DNA of 64,000 bases from Diphasiastrum complanatum (lineage: Eukaryota; Streptophyta; Lycopodiopsida; Lycopodiales; Lycopodiaceae). Where the stretch lies: the NCBI GenBank assembly GCA_029204225.1, contig CM055097.1, positions 1,783,414 through 1,847,413 of the forward strand, given 5' to 3'. The notes under the pieces were generated by a model. It ran no database searches, was not told the DNA's origin, and worked only from the letters and a program-made list of their open reading frames with translations. This document shows, piece after piece, positions 22,411 through 35,119 of the stretch (position 1 is its first letter; every line of letters begins with the position of its first letter). The translations under genes and the position numbers were made by a program.

Positions 22411-22970
22411 TGGATTCGTGGGCGGCTAGGCGTCCGGGGACGGGATCTCGGAACGCGGCTCACAGAAGGGAAAAAAGGCTCCATGATTTTGGTGCAATCT
22501 CTGAACCAAAAAGGTTAAGTTGCATCACGGTGCAACCTTTGAACTAGAAAGGTTAAGTTGTATCCGTTGAAGGCCCATCGAATTCCTACATGGTAACAGA
22601 GTAGGCAACGTGACCTGTGTCCCACATTGAGGGGGAGTGTTTGAATGGCAAAGTGGAGCCACAACCCACGCTCAAAGAAATCCCATAAGTACAAGTGGGG
22701 CTTTGTTCAAAGTGGATATAAGTGGTAAATGTCTAAGTGTTTAATGTCCCTTGGTACCAGCCCCTTTGTGGGTAAGGGGGAGCACTTGGATTCGTGGGTG
22801 GCTAGGCGTCTGGGGAAGGGATCTCGGAACGTGACTCACGGAAGGGGCAAAAGGCTCCATGATTTTGGTGCAACCTCTGAACCAAAAAGGTTAAGTTGTA
22901 TCACAGTGCAACCTCTGAACCAGAAAGGTTAAGTTGTATCCGTTGAAGGCACACCAAATTCCTATAGTCA
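22411..22970 (+). mobile_element. TRIM-like LTR element with 47-bp internal region
   Basis: LTR 1 (truncated, 22,411-22,590) ends CCTACA and is followed at once by TGGTAACAGAG, an initiator-Met-type primer binding site. Only 47 bp later a polypurine tract (TTGAGGGGGAG) precedes TGTTTGAATGG, the start of LTR 2 (22,638 to about 22,970). The two LTRs match over about 180 bp. Each LTR holds a doubled unit (GTGCAACCTCTGAACC then GGTTAAGTTGTATC). After LTR 2 another primer-site-like word, TTGGTAGCAG, appears, so a longer tandem once existed. No coding capacity. Confidence 0.75.
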
Positions 22971-23153
22971 TTGGTAGCAGTATGTTGCCGAAGTGACATC
23001 TTTCCTATTGAGCATTGATGGGTAGATCCATAGCTTGGGGGCTAGATCCATAAGATCTAGGTTTGGTTGGGTTGGTTTGTCCACCATCTGTCTCCCTTTT
23101 TGTTCTATGGACTCAACATCCTAGTCTTTGATCTGTGGAGGAGGTCTTTATAG

Positions 23154-23166
23154 TGGTATTAGAGCC
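23154..23166 (+). other. Retrotransposon primer binding site (tRNA-iMet type)
   Basis: TGGTATTAGAGCC lies just after an LTR-like end (TCTTTATAG). The adjoining LTR to the left is not delimited. Confidence 0.5.
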
Positions 23167-24009
23167 AAGGCTAGGATGTCTTGCTGATGGAAAGCACATG
23201 AGAGGAGTCTAGGAATTGGTGAGAGGATCTTGCTTGATGGGGTCCTGATTCTTGGATATGGGTGCAAAAGCAGGAGCAAAGTCTTGCTGGTTTGATTTAC
23301 TTTGTTCTTTTTCTTATTTCACGATGTTTCGGGAGGATTTTGTTGCAAGGTAAGTGCACTAGCTAGTTTTCCAACAACGTTACAAATCAGGCTCTTGAAA
23401 GGTGATATTCAAAATTGGATTGAATCTGTTTTATAATCAAGATTTTTGCAAGTTTTCTTGACATAGGTTGTGTCAAATTACTTTTGCACTTTTCTTTTGA
23501 ATGTAAGGCAATTAGATTAAGCATTTAAGGGGCATATTGGTTGCTGATGGGCATAACTATGACCCTTTCTTTAAAACTAAAAAATCTGCATTCCGAAAGC
23601 AGTGATGTTTGCTTTCAAAGACCTATATTCTTGCTCTTAAAATGGTAATATATCTAGTGAACCTTGTTGGTTTTAGTAAGTTTCAGTTTCTTGGTTGGTG
23701 TGTTGTGAAAATGTTATACGGATTGCAATAAGATCTTGTTTGAAGCTAGAAATTATTCGTGGCAGTGTTGAGAATGCTATTGAATATAAGTTTCAAGCTT
23801 TTGTGACCACTGCCTTAGAAAGACTAGCATGTGTTCTCTCTAGCTTATGTTGCATCTGGGTCAAAATCTACATCGCTAGGGACCTTATGCAAAATTCCTA
23901 TGGTCGTTGGGCTAATTGGCCTATAACCCTAGTTGAGCTCAAAAGGGCTCAATTCCTGTGGACACACGTCTCTTATCATTATACACAAACTTTACTAAGG
24001 GTAAATGCT

Positions 24010-24310
24010 TGACCCTGTTTGTCTGCGTACCACTAACGTAAGCATGAAGCATGTCTTCCAAGATCTGGTTAACACTGTTTGTCTGGCCATCCATCTAAGT
24101 ATGCTCCAGTACTACTCATTCGCAACTGTGCTCCCAACTTGGCGAACACCTTTGTCCAGAAGTTCCGTGAACTTGGGCTCCCTATCAAACACAATAGACT
24201 TTGCAAGTCCAGCTATCTGACCATATTTTGGATAAACAACTCGGCTACTTGCTGAGTTGTGACCTTCTTGGTTATTGAAATGGGAAACCTATCTAGCTTG
24301 GGTCCTAGGT
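24010..24310 (-). pseudogene. Ty3/gypsy integrase relic
   Basis: On the minus strand the frames give DRFPISITK, VAELF, VFDREPKF, FWTKVFAKLGAQL, then STGAYLDGWPDKQ. This matches the gypsy integrase core, whose usual form is an AYHPQTDGQTE-type motif, with the second catalytic Asp in VFDRE. At least one frameshift and several stops. Only about 100 residues remain. Confidence 0.7.
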
Positions 24311-25011
24311 AGACTTCACAATTCCACAATCGAAGCAGTCACAAACAATCAACTGCATACAAGAGAAGGAGATAGGAAAAGCACTCCACACAAGCTCATT
24401 AGCTACATCAACTCAAGAAAGAGTAATTACAAGCTTAATAATGGTTAGGACTTTGATTAGGTACTAGCCTTGCCAATCTACCACTCTAGAGAGAGAAAAA
24501 GTGGTGCATAGTATTAGGATTGCCAAGTGAAGATCTCTGTAGCAGCATGCAACCAAAAGGACATCTGTGGAGCCAAACCACCCAACCAACAGGAAATGGA
24601 AAGTCAAGTCCCTAACCGATTCACCCCCGAGCCCAGTGACTGAGTTTAAGAGAGGAGAGGATCCCAGCTCTTGAAAAAAAAAAATTGAATGAGGAGATGG
24701 GTGAGTTCCTACCAAGGATAAAGACCCCAAAAGTAGAGGAATATTCTCTCTAGGATATCTTAAGAGCATGCAAAAGTGACTCGATCTCCTATTCTTGCAC
24801 AAAAAGCTGTCAATCACCATGCACTAGCTCCATAGTTCCAATTAGAGCACTTGGGCCCTCACAAGGTTATTATTTACATTACTGGCCTAGTCCGGACTAA
24901 CGTGGTGTAACTAATAATTTCATACACGCTGGAGTATCGGCTATCTGTGTGAAGGACTATTTTGAATCCTTCATGGAGGACATGGACGCAACACATAGTT
25001 TATCATGAACA
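24311..25011 (-). mobile_element. Copia-type LTR, minus strand
   Basis: On the minus strand, TGTTCATGATAAAC starts right after the polypurine tract TTGAGGGAGAG (25,012-25,022). The far end near 24,311 is not well defined. The segment 24,838-24,990 resembles 164-330 of the window. Confidence 0.6.
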
Positions 25012-25450
25012 CTCTCCCTCAATGATTGATGTCCACAACAATACTCTATTGTTCATGGAACAAACCTCCATTCTAGCATATATGCTTTAGGTTTAACCTA
25101 AAAACTATGTCAAGTTAAAGTACTCTATATAGAGGATATAGATTTTCTCCTCTAGTATCAATCTCTCCTTTAAGTTTTAGTTAATAGATGCCCATATCAT
25201 GTTCGTGTTGCCTACTTAAGACCATATGGCACTTTTTGTAGCTTGCACACTTTGTCTTCTTGTCCCTTGATAACAAAGCCTTGAGGTTGGGTCATATACG
25301 CTTTGTCTTCCAAGTTTTCATTTAGTATGTAGATTTTACATCCATTCAATGGAGCTTCCATCCCAAATAAGAAGCCAATGCAATGATCAAGTGCAATGTG
25401 CTCCACTTTGCTATGGGAGGAGTATAATTGGTTATTGAAATTTGAGCTCA
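25012..25450 (-). pseudogene. Copia RT fragment joined to its 3' LTR
   Basis: Minus-strand frame at 25,406-25,212 reads CIGFLFGMEAP, MTQPQGFVIKGQEDKVCKLQ and YGLK, the typical copia reverse transcriptase stretch. The rest of the reverse transcriptase and most of RNase H are deleted. Confidence 0.75.
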
Positions 25451-25697
25451 GAGCTGATAATAGTGACTACTGACTAGTCACTAGTCTCAGTTTGAACTTT
25501 GATATGGAATCTGGATAATGGTAGCTAGGTAGAGTCCTCAGTCTAGATCGTAGGTATCGTACAGTAGGACCGTAGATTGTAATTTGTAATTTTGTTTCAA
25601 AGTTGAAAGTTGAAGTTCAAATTTATTTGCAAATTGCAATGTCAAGATCAGACTTCGATTCATCATTCAACATTGAACATTCTATATGTAACATAAA

Positions 25698-26825
25698 CTA
25701 TAATACATCAAATACCAAAATCAAAACTGTAAAACCATTAGTAATTGTCGCTCCTGACACAATGGTGCATCCTCCTGAGATGCTTTTACAATCGTCCTTG
25801 AGGGATGCCCAATTGGCATCACTATAGGAAAGCATCTTGAACCTTGCATCACGACAATAACACAAGCCATAATCCCTTGTTAATTGAAGATATTGCAAAA
25901 TTCGTTTTGCAATCTTCCAATGTGTTGAGCCTGAATTCGTGCAGAATTGGCTCATCCAAAACACTGCATAAGCAATGGCAGGGCATGTGTTGTCTGCAAG
26001 GTACATCAGCGAACCTATTAGCTTCCTGTAAGGTGTGAGCTGCATTTCTTCTCTCTCTTCCTCAGTCCTCGGACAATCATCGTTTGTCAGCACCGTTCTT
26101 ACAAGCATTGGAGTATTCGCTTTTTTGCAATTCAGCATCCCAAATTCCTCTAGGATTTCCTGGGTGTATCTAGACTGGTGAAGGTATAGCTTACCTCCCT
26201 CATAGTCCCTTTCAATTTGCAAGCCAAGGTAGCACCCGACTTCTCCCAGATCCACAATCTCGAAATGTTTCGAGATGTCTTCCTTCACTTCAGCAATCAG
26301 CTTCTCACTCTTGCAGAGTATCAGAGTGTCATCCACATATACAACCACGATAATGATCTGTCCATCTGTGACTCTGACATACACATTGGAATCAGCCATC
26401 AGTGGCTTGAATCCTAATGATTTTAGGGCTTGATCCCTCTTTTTGTACCATTGTCGAGCTGATTGTTTCAGACCATAGATATTTCTATGCATTCTGCATG
26501 CATAATCAGGAAGTGAATTTGAGACATATCCTGGGGGTTGATCCATGTAGACCTCCTCATCTAACTCACCATGCAAGAAGGCTGTCTTCTCGTCCACAAT
26601 GTGGATCCTGAGGTCATAAGCAGCTGCATATACAAATAATAGACGTAGGGACGAATGTTTGACGACAGGAGAGAAGGTTTCAGAGTAGTCAATACCATAT
26701 CTGTGAGAAAATTCCGTCACTACCAATCTTGCCTTGTATTTTGAGACATTCCCATCCGGTCCATACTGGAGCTTGAAAATCCATTTGCATTTGACAGTCT
26801 TGCGCTTATGTGGTAATGGCTGCAA
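25698..26825 (-). pseudogene. Copia reverse transcriptase and N-terminal RNase H
   Basis: Uninterrupted 375-codon frame. It shows KCKWIFKLQ, ARLVVTEFSHRYGIDYSETF, VDEKTAFLHGELDEEVYM, the YGLKQSARQWYKK signature, the catalytic VVYVDDTLIL, the tether motif PYRKLIGSLMYL and the first RNase H block (YSDANWASLKDDCKSISG). The RNase H active site beyond this is lost where the frame runs into unrelated sequence. A Val/Ile-rich end (GFTVLILVFDVL) is not copia. Confidence 0.92.
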
Positions 26826-27452
26826 CGTCTATACATGGTTCTTCCTCATGGATTCCATCTCCTCGTTCATGGCTTGGATCCATTTGTCCTTCTTTGGACG
26901 TTAATCGCTTCCTCGAAAGTTTGTAGTTCGCCACTGAATCTACAGAACTTCTGATGTAGAAGCAGAGCTGCCTGGCAAGTATCTTGCTGGCACTCTTCGT
27001 GGTCTTGTCGACCTTCTAGAAGATCCTCCTGTAACAGCTATGCCTTTGCCTTTGTCTGCTCTGCTAGGTTCAGAACCATCCTGGTTTACAGGAACTGTAG
27101 CAATAGGCTATCTCTCGAATCTTTCATCTTTTGATTCGTCACTCGAATGGGAAGGACTCGCAAATCTTCATTTTCATGTTCATCTTCAGCTCCCTTTGTC
27201 ACTAGTGGAAAATCATAGTACTGTCTCTCCAGAACCTCATAGCTGATAGGATCATCATTGGCCATCATCCTGCTCTCATCAAGTCTGACACCTCTCACTG
27301 TTTTCACAATGTTCGTGTCTGGCATGTAGACTCTATAGTATGACGAATTGTTGTCATAACCTACCAGAAATCCCTGTTCAGCTTTCTCATCAAGCTTCTA
27401 AGCTTGATGAGAAAGCTGCATAGCCAAATATTCTGATGTGAGACAGGTTGGG

Positions 27453-28130
27453 CTATCTACCCCACCATAACTCATGTGGTGTTGCGTGAGGGACACTAGA
27501 CTTCCCTGTCCTATTCTGGATGTATGCGGCTGTAGCTACTGCTTCAGCCCACAGTACCCTTGGAGCCTTCGAATAGGCCATCATGCATCTGGCAACTTCC
27601 ATCAGGGTCCTATTCTTCCTCTCTGCAACACCGTTGTGCTGCGATGTGTAGGCTGCAGTCCTTCTGTGAATGATGCCACGATCAATGCAAAAGTCAGTGA
27701 AGCAATTCGAGATGTATTCGCCACCTCGATCTGTCTTGATCTGCTTCACTTTGTTGCCTATGAATCTCTCAGCCCAATTCACATACTTTGTGAATTTATC
27801 AAGTGCTTCAGATTTATTCTGAATAAAGTACACTCTGGAAAATTTACTATAATCATCAATGAAGGTTATGTAATACTTTGAGCCTCCTACTGTGATCACA
27901 TTGAAAGGCCCACAGATGTCAAAATGCATTAACTCCAGAATCTTGGTCATTTTGTAGGAGTCTTTGACAAATGGAGTGCGTGACATCTTACCCTTCAAAC
28001 ATGCATCACAAGTGGTCGAACTAGTTGCATTCAAGATGATGACCCCTATTATTGCTCCATGATGGCTTGTTTCGTAAAGTGCAATTGAGTTTATGTGACA
28101 TAGGCCACAGAGTGTCTGGCAAATCATCAT
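27453..28130 (-). pseudogene. Copia integrase core
   Basis: 226-codon open stretch with the zinc-binding end (CDACLKGKMSRTPF), first catalytic Asp in HFDICGPF, second in IKTDRGGEYIS, and catalytic Glu in HNGVAERKNRTLME, so the DDE triad is intact. It breaks off at LWWGR, before the C-terminal domain, which continues out of frame to about 27,090. Confidence 0.9.
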
Positions 28131-28846
28131 GAGTCTGATGAACCTGATCTGTAGATAGGCATACCTTCAGGTGATATAGATTACCTTTTCTTCTGCCTTG
28201 AGTGATCAGGGTACTGGTACTGGCATCAATAACGTTGCATGCTTCATTAGAAAATGTCACACGCATCCCTGCATCTATTACTTGCCACAGAAAGCAGGTC
28301 CTGCTGTAGTGTAGGCACAAACAGAACATCTTTGAGCCGTCTATCTTTGCCATTCGTGTTGAGCCAGAGTGAACCAATACACTTGACGTTTGGATCCATC
28401 TCCAAGAACAATGAATCTTGAAGGATCCGCACTTCTAAAACCCGACATTTTTCATCTTGATGTCACGAAGTGTGAGGTGGCTCCTGAATCTAGGATCACC
28501 TCATGTGTGTCAGATGTTGATGCTACACACACGTCTTCACAAATGTAGGCGGTCGAACAATTTCTGTTTGATCTCTCTTCGCCCATTTTTGAGCTCTCAA
28601 GCTCCTCGACATAGGATGAACTGTTGTTGTTCTCCTGTCTGTTCTGTGTTGATTTGTTCCTCGGGTTCAGGCGACAATCCAAGGCTGCATGACCCTTCTT
28701 GTGGCAGTGGATATACTCAATTTTTGGATTGAGCCAGCATGTATCAACTGTGTGCCCATCTCTTCTTCATCTCATGCAAGTCTTCTTTTCTCCACCTTGC
28801 TGTTTCAACCTCCCTTTGCTCTTCTAGATGCCTTTGCTGGTCCCCT

Positions 28847-29446
28847 CTACTTGTTGATCATGATCCTGCCTTTGATTTTACTCCCTCTTAGGCTTAAATT
28901 GTTTCTTGGATTTTTCTTTGTCGCCGTAGAGGGCTTGGTCAGAACCATCCTTGTGATCAAGGTGTTCTCTGGCTTGACTTCCTCTCGAATCTCTACAATT
29001 GCCTTTTCGAGGGTCATTGTAGGATCTTTCGCGAGCAGGGTTCTGGTTGTGTGGAAAGATCTGGGTAAGGCTCTCAACAGGTAAGTGAGCTGCTTCTCAA
29101 CTAACACTGCATTCTCTGCTCTAGAGTTATGTAGTGATAGAAATAGATCCTTTATCTTCCTTAAAAAAGAAGTGAGATCTTTTCCATCCCACTATAGATT
29201 TGTCAGTTGATCTTCCAACATCATTATTTGACTTCTTGATTTCGTTTGGAATCTCATGAACAGTGTATTCCACATCTCCTTAGCTTTGGAGACTGTAAGA
29301 GCTATCAAAGAAATATCATCATGAGAGTAGAGCGCTGAGATAGCGATGTAAAAGGAAAAAAGATGCTTACCGTATGATAGTATCTTGTTGATCCATAGAC
29401 TAGTAGGGCACACTTTTAGCATGTAAGAGAGAAAAGAACTCTTCAC
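28847..29446 (-). pseudogene. Copia gag (UBN2-type) fragments
   Basis: Minus-strand frames at 29,446-29,192 (ISLIALTVSKAKEMWNTL, FQTKSRSQIMML) and 29,107-28,847 (YLLRALPRSFHTTRTLL, LEKAIVEIREEV) match copia gag of the gag_pre/UBN2 type. They are separated by a frameshift and feed into the zinc knuckle region below 28,760. Confidence 0.75.
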
Positions 29447-29747
29447 GGTGTTGTAAAGAAAAGGCCTCGAAATTGTATGATCTTATAGTGTCAAGCTGAG
29501 TGGTTTCCTAGTAGGTATGAATGGGAGAGGAAAAGTTAATTTTCCTCCAATTTAGGATTTAGAATTTAAAAAGTCTTGTAAAGTGTTTTTGAATTTTAAG
29601 TGGGAAAGCCACTTAGTTAGGAACAAAACTTTTTCTTATGCAAGTGTAGAATGTTAAAAGGACCTCGTATATTTGAAGAAGCGGTATGTCTGTCATTGTC
29701 CACTTGTTTGGTAGAGAAGCAGGGTAAAACTAAATGAAGGAGCATCC

Positions 29748-29872
<125 letters not shown>

Positions 29873-30287
29873 GCAACATTCATGCATTATAGTATTTTAG
29901 AATGAACCTTGAAAGATATTATCATTTAAACTAATAGACTGATGCAGAAAATGATGCAAAGCATTTATATGTTGCGCAGACTTCTTAAATTAGTTACAAA
30001 TCAATAACAAAATATTGAGATGTCGAAGATTATTGTGCAGACAACTAATATTGATTTTGTTATAGTTTCTACTTTTCTACTATTGTTCTGATTGCTCATA
30101 ATACGAGCACCAAATCATATTCAGCTTTAACATCAACATTTTTTTTTAGTGCTATACGTCTATTTATATATAGAGACTGCCATTATTGCTTTGACAAGTA
30201 TACAAACTTATGATAGTTTCCAAGCTAAGTGATACTAAAGATGGTAGTTGAAGTATAAATTGCTTATAGCTTATTTGAATTCAAAGG

Positions 30288-30530
30288 GTCTCATAAGCGG
30301 TCTTAAAATTGTAAGTATGCATAAGCCCGTAAGCAGTTGTAAAGTCTTGTAAGCAGGTGCAAAAGCCCGTAAATAGTCGTAAAGCATAAGTAAGCGTAAG
30401 GCTGTAAATAGGCGTAAAAGCTCATAAGCAAGCATAAGATTGTAAGGACTCGTAAGGTCGTAAGTAGCAGTAAACAACCATAACTAGTCTTGAATAATCG
30501 TAAGGCACATAAACAGTCGTAATCATAACA
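30288..30530 (+). repeat. Degenerate GTAAGC-type minisatellite
   Basis: About 240 bp made of loosely repeated 10-12-nt units built on CGTAAGCAG / CGTAAAGC (for example CCGTAAGCAG, TCGTAAAGC, AGCGTAAGGC, CTCGTAAGG, TCGTAAGTAG). Strongly A/G-rich on the plus strand. No coding. Confidence 0.75.
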
Positions 30531-31033
30531 ATTGTATGCACGATTTCGTAATCCTTTGAATTTTGCCTACTATTCTGAATGCCTTGTAATTCTGCATACT
30601 TGTTAGGTCCTCATTAAAAGTCGAATTAAGTAGTAATTCTAACAAGGTATAGGTAGTAGGAAAAAAAGGTAAAGCGCACTTTCAATGAAAGTTGCTTGTT
30701 AGTAGATGTTGTGGTCTCAATGCTCATCCAAAATTGTAAATGACGAACATTAGTGAAAATTGATTACTTATGTAAAATTTCCAAACTAGACTCTATCCCT
30801 CATCTTGGCCTCTATGTTGTGTTGATTTTAAAAGTTTTGAAGAGTAGCATTATATATATTTCCTTCAAGTTTTAGTCATTTCTTTTGTTTCTAAAAGTGT
30901 ATGCGAAATGATGTGCCTTGTTTTAAGTACATAAGCAAGCTTTTTGTCTTCATGTCAATGGTTTGCATTTGTTTCTTTTTACATCAATGATGAAATCTAA
31001 TAACTATACAACATGTTCTTATGAAGTTGATTT

Positions 31034-31960
31034 GTGACATTGTCTGTGGAAAGTATGGTACTTATAAGGTTGCAAGCTAGAATTCAAAGTTCAATGAAAA
31101 CACCTAGTACAGGTGCACAAAATGAGGTTGTTGAAATTGATAACCTTCAAGACACCCAAGAGGTACAATCACATTCTTTAATAGATCAATTATCTACCAT
31201 CGACTATCCAATCTTGGACATTGATGCAGTCATGACTTTACTTTCAACTCTTCTAGCATGTTATGAGAATTTTACCATGTTTATCGGTACACAACCTGGT
31301 CTGACCCTTCAAAATGTCACTTCTATTCTCATTCAAGAAGAGATTAGAAGGAAGATGTTCGACCTGTCTACTAAAGACAAAGGTGCTAAAAATTATGAGA
31401 AAAAATTTCATTCCAAGGCCAAGCCTACTTTTGATTTAGAATCTTCATAGGCTTCTCATTCAAGTAATGATAAACCTAAAACCAAATTATTCTGCAAAAT
31501 ATTAAAAATGGACAAATCATGACATAAAACATTGGGGGCAAAAAAAAAAGAGCCAAGACTCTTCATGGATGAACGCAACATGATGCCTAGCAAACAAAGC
31601 TGGTACCTGGACATTAGTGCCACACATCACATGACATCAAGTAAAGAATGGTTTATGTTTCCCAACGCAACCAATACCAGGAGATACATATATCTTGGCT
31701 TGGTGATTCAAGCAGCCACTAGGTGGAAGCCGAAGGCACCATACGACTGCAATGTCATCAAAAATCATATTTGATGTACTTTAGTGTACCAGGCCTCACC
31801 AAGAACTTGCTATAATAAGCATGATTGCAGATCAAGGGTACATTATAAAATCTACAACAAATGAATGTACCATTGATGATAAAGACTCTGAAGTTCTTGT
31901 CAGAGGAACTAGAAATGGATATTTATATGTCATTTCTCTTGATTAGCTAGCACAATCAAT
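31034..31960 (+). pseudogene. Ty1/copia gag-protease relic
   Basis: 31,180-31,450 encodes a UBN2-type gag (LIDQLSTIDYPI, DAVMTLLSTLLACYENF, IQEEIRRKMFD). 31,532-31,690 encodes the protease region (SWYLDISATHHMTSSKEWFM; the catalytic D-S-G is changed to D-I-S). A short GAG-pre-integrase trace runs to about 31,960. Stops throughout; flanking LTRs are not seen. Confidence 0.8.
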
Positions 31961-33990
31961 AACACCATTGGAAGCACAAAACACTGCCAACAAGCAGCAG
32001 TAGCCGCCGCATAGAAAAACACAAATTAGCCTTAGGGCTAGGGTTTAGGCAACTTTCACAAAGCTCCAAACCATCTGACTTGAAAAAAAATCAAGATTAT
32101 AATAAAATATATTAAACAACTATCTAGATGACTATACATTGGGTACTAAGCTTATCATTACATTTCTAATATAAATGTATTCTCCAAGTGCATGAGACTT
32201 AGGCATAAGCCAAAATTTATGATTTACTACATAGATACTTTTAATTATTGCCCAAAGATGAAAACCTTCGTAAAGAGCTATGTTCTTAGTTGGCAAAAAT
32301 GCTAGCTCAATAAAATAGACCCCTTGCGAATTTGCAAATTTTTGCATCTTCCAAAACTTTTCAATAAGAGCTGGAAATGTGTTTCCAAGAATTTTGTTAG
32401 GTCTTCTAAGAAATAGCAAGAATAACAATGTTACATGGGCGATAACGTATTTCTTAAATGAAAATGAGAACATTCGTTTTAGTGAAATGCAAGTATAAAC
32501 TTTTGTAGTTGTTGGAGTGTTTGTTGAGCTGATATTTAAACTTTATAATGTACATACATGGTGATGTGGTAAGTCACTGTGACAAGTGATTCACCAAACA
32601 TTTTTAGAATTCTTGTTTTGAAAAACTGGAGACCATTTTGAGCTTTGACTTAGCCAAATAGAGAGGATAACTAGTCATTTATATGTATGCTCTGCACATA
32701 TGCAACACACATGCAAATGGAGTGAGAGAGAAGCATCTTGCATTCATTGATTTTTGTTTACGATAGTCATTAACATTCTACCATTAGTTACAACCCCAAT
32801 ATTCTTGTCTATATATATTAGTGAATACCATAGATTATTGTAAAAGAAAAAGGGATAAACATATAAAGGGCCATTGTATATGCATGAGATATTATAACTC
32901 CTGCACAAAAAATGTTCAAAGTGCTTATGATTAAGCAACAAATCATGCAAACTTTAAAAGTACTCTTTTGAGATTTTTAAGAAAGTAATCGGGCATATCT
33001 TTAAATAACATTGCACGCACATGCATTGGTAACAACCTACAAGGTGTTGCAACGTATTTAAATCATTAAGCAAGCTGATGATGTGGCTTACAAGTTGAAC
33101 CTTTAAAAGAGAATCACAATTCTTCATGTATTTCATTAAAGTCTCTTCACTTGCCCATGAGGATGAATTGGGCTCAAACGTTTCATTCAATGCTCCTTTG
33201 GAGCTTAAGATAGTGACGTATAAGAGATAAACACATTAAAGGTGTTATTTTTTGTACTTCAATAAATGGAAGGGATGATAGAGGCTTGGAATTTTTTACT
33301 CCTATTGTTTGTCATTCTAATGAGGTAAATGTCTTCAGAAGAGGAAGTATGTTACATCCTTATTAACAATAATTGGTCTATGTCTAGCCTTGGGTTAAGG
33401 GAAGGACGATGAGGTTAGGCTCTACCAAAGCTCATCAACACTTTGTGTTTGTTATAATTAGTTTGAGCAGTAAGAGGCCCTTTCCTACCTCATCTTTCCA
33501 TCTGAGAGAACGGGTCTCCAAGAGCTGATTTTTCGAAAACTTGCAAACCCTCTCACTCTTTGAGCAACCCGTGTTGTTGCCTTACATCACTCTGCCTGGG
33601 TGAGAGGGTCAGCATGGAAAGGCACTCTAAGTGGGTGAGTTAGAGGACCTAGACTGGGTATAGAGGAGCATTGTTCACAACATGTACATAGTATATCTGG
33701 GACCATGCACCGGAGGTACCTAGTAGCCAAAACTTAGAAACTAAGGTGCAAATTTTTAAAGTGCTGGAGAGAGTCAGCGACGCATGAGATCGTTGTGTGT
33801 GCCTCCAAACTGTTCCTTATGTAGTTGCTAATAAATTTTTGGGTGTTCAATAAAGTGCTATTGTGAAATGATATTTTTGGATCTTCAATGAAGTGCAATA
33901 ATTGTGAAATGATATGCTATCATGTGGTACTAGTTTTGGGGAGATGATATGTATCATGTGGGTGGCTAGGTGGTTGGGGGGGATCCTTGC
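31961..33990. other. Intergenic, nothing recognised
   Basis: AT-rich. Minus-strand open frames at 32,132-32,473 and 32,954-33,190 have no motif I can name and are probably chance frames. Confidence 0.5.
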
Positions 33991-34043
33991 ATCTAAGGAG
34001 CACGTTGGCCTTTTGGCCCTGGTGCGTCCTCAGCCACACATTT

Positions 34044-34069
34044 TATTATTATTATTATTATTATTATTT
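34044..34069 (+). repeat. (ATT)n microsatellite
   Basis: About 26 bp of ATT repeats at the left edge of a GC-rich block. Confidence 0.95.
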
Positions 34070-34079
34070 TAATAAAATT

Positions 34080-34560
34080 GTGCCCTGGCTCCACACGTGT
34101 CCCGACAGCCAAAAGATTATCCCATAAGCATATCTTTGGGATTTCTGGAAGGAGACATATAGGCAAACATGCCCAGTATCTCAAATGTGTGGGTCCCCGG
34201 CCAGGCGTGGAAGTGCTCTGCATGGCTCCCCGATGCCACTCTCCCGTGGCCCTTTCGAGCTACCCCACGGCCACGGTCCTGCTGTCGGGCGCCACCCAGG
34301 AACCGCCCGACACGACTCGGGAGGTGCTCGGCTCCCGCCCACGCAACCTCGGCCGCAGGTGCTAGCAAAAAATTGATCGCGTGCCAATTTTTGGCAGTCC
34401 CTGCTGCCCAGGCATCGGGGCCACGTGGCACCCAGCCACTGGGCCGGGGCCAAACGCTAAACATGTGTGGCCACGTGCTCTAAAGTGCCAACCGGGTGGG
34501 ATCCCAAACTCATGAGGGTGGCTTAGGAGGTCGCTGGTGGGAGATCCCTTCATGCATCCC
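34080..34560. other. GC-rich block upstream of the formiminotransferase gene
   Basis: About 480 bp of strikingly GC- and CpG-rich DNA (many CCCG/CGGG words) between AT-rich flanks. Overlapping open frames exist on both strands in nearly all phases, the mark of low stop density in GC-rich DNA and not of genes. It ends about 560 bp before the ATG at 35,120. It could be a transposon fragment or a CpG-rich upstream element; no family was recognised. Confidence 0.5.
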
Positions 34561-35119
34561 ACGCTAGCCACTTTTTGATATAAACACTAGGATGAATGGT
34601 AGGACAAGCTATATGCATGCCTGCACTCTAGCTATCCCAGATGGTATAGCTGGACTCAACGGTCCACATCGTGGGCTTATCCAAATGTACTGTGATGAGT
34701 AGTTGTGGGGAAAAGCTCCTTCAAATACAGGAGGGGAAAAAAGGCTGCTTCCACTGTGCATCCACTAGCAACTGCAGTACACTATATGCTACATACTACT
34801 CTCAGTCTCAGAAATTGAAGCATAAATCAGAGAAAATTGAGCTAAGCTTTCCTCTCCTCATTGAAAAATTTAGCTGCAACAAATCGTGGGAGTGATTTAT
34901 TGTAGTGAGCTCTCAAACCCTTTGGGTGTGTGTGTGCTTTGAGCTGAATCTCCTATTGCAAGTCCTGGTATATGGCTTGTGAACAAAAACTGGATAATTC
35001 TGAGGCAGAAGCTTGATTTTCATGAAAACTTAAGTACTGTTTTGTACTTTCGTCACAGTTTGTGCGTGTGGATCTTAGCTGAAGGCCTGAAGCCTGAGAG
35101 GGAGTGAAAGAGGAAAATT

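Larger units (their letters stand above)
25698..29446 (-). mobile_element. Large Ty1/copia element, decayed but nearly full pol
   Basis: Domain order on the minus strand is gag (29,446-28,847), zinc knuckle region (CHKKGHAALDC, about 28,700), protease (LDSGATSHFVTS, 28,460-28,510), GAG-pre-integrase, integrase (28,130-27,453), then RT and part of RNase H (26,825-25,698). This gag-pro-INT-RT-RH order defines Ty1/copia. There are several frameshifts and stops. No flanking LTR pair was identified, and RNase H is cut at 25,700. It is the best-preserved copia body in the window. Confidence 0.9.

Noticed and set aside
34117-34571. Several overlapping frames on both strands in GC-rich DNA
   Set aside because: Low stop frequency in GC-rich sequence; no motif and mutually incompatible frames.
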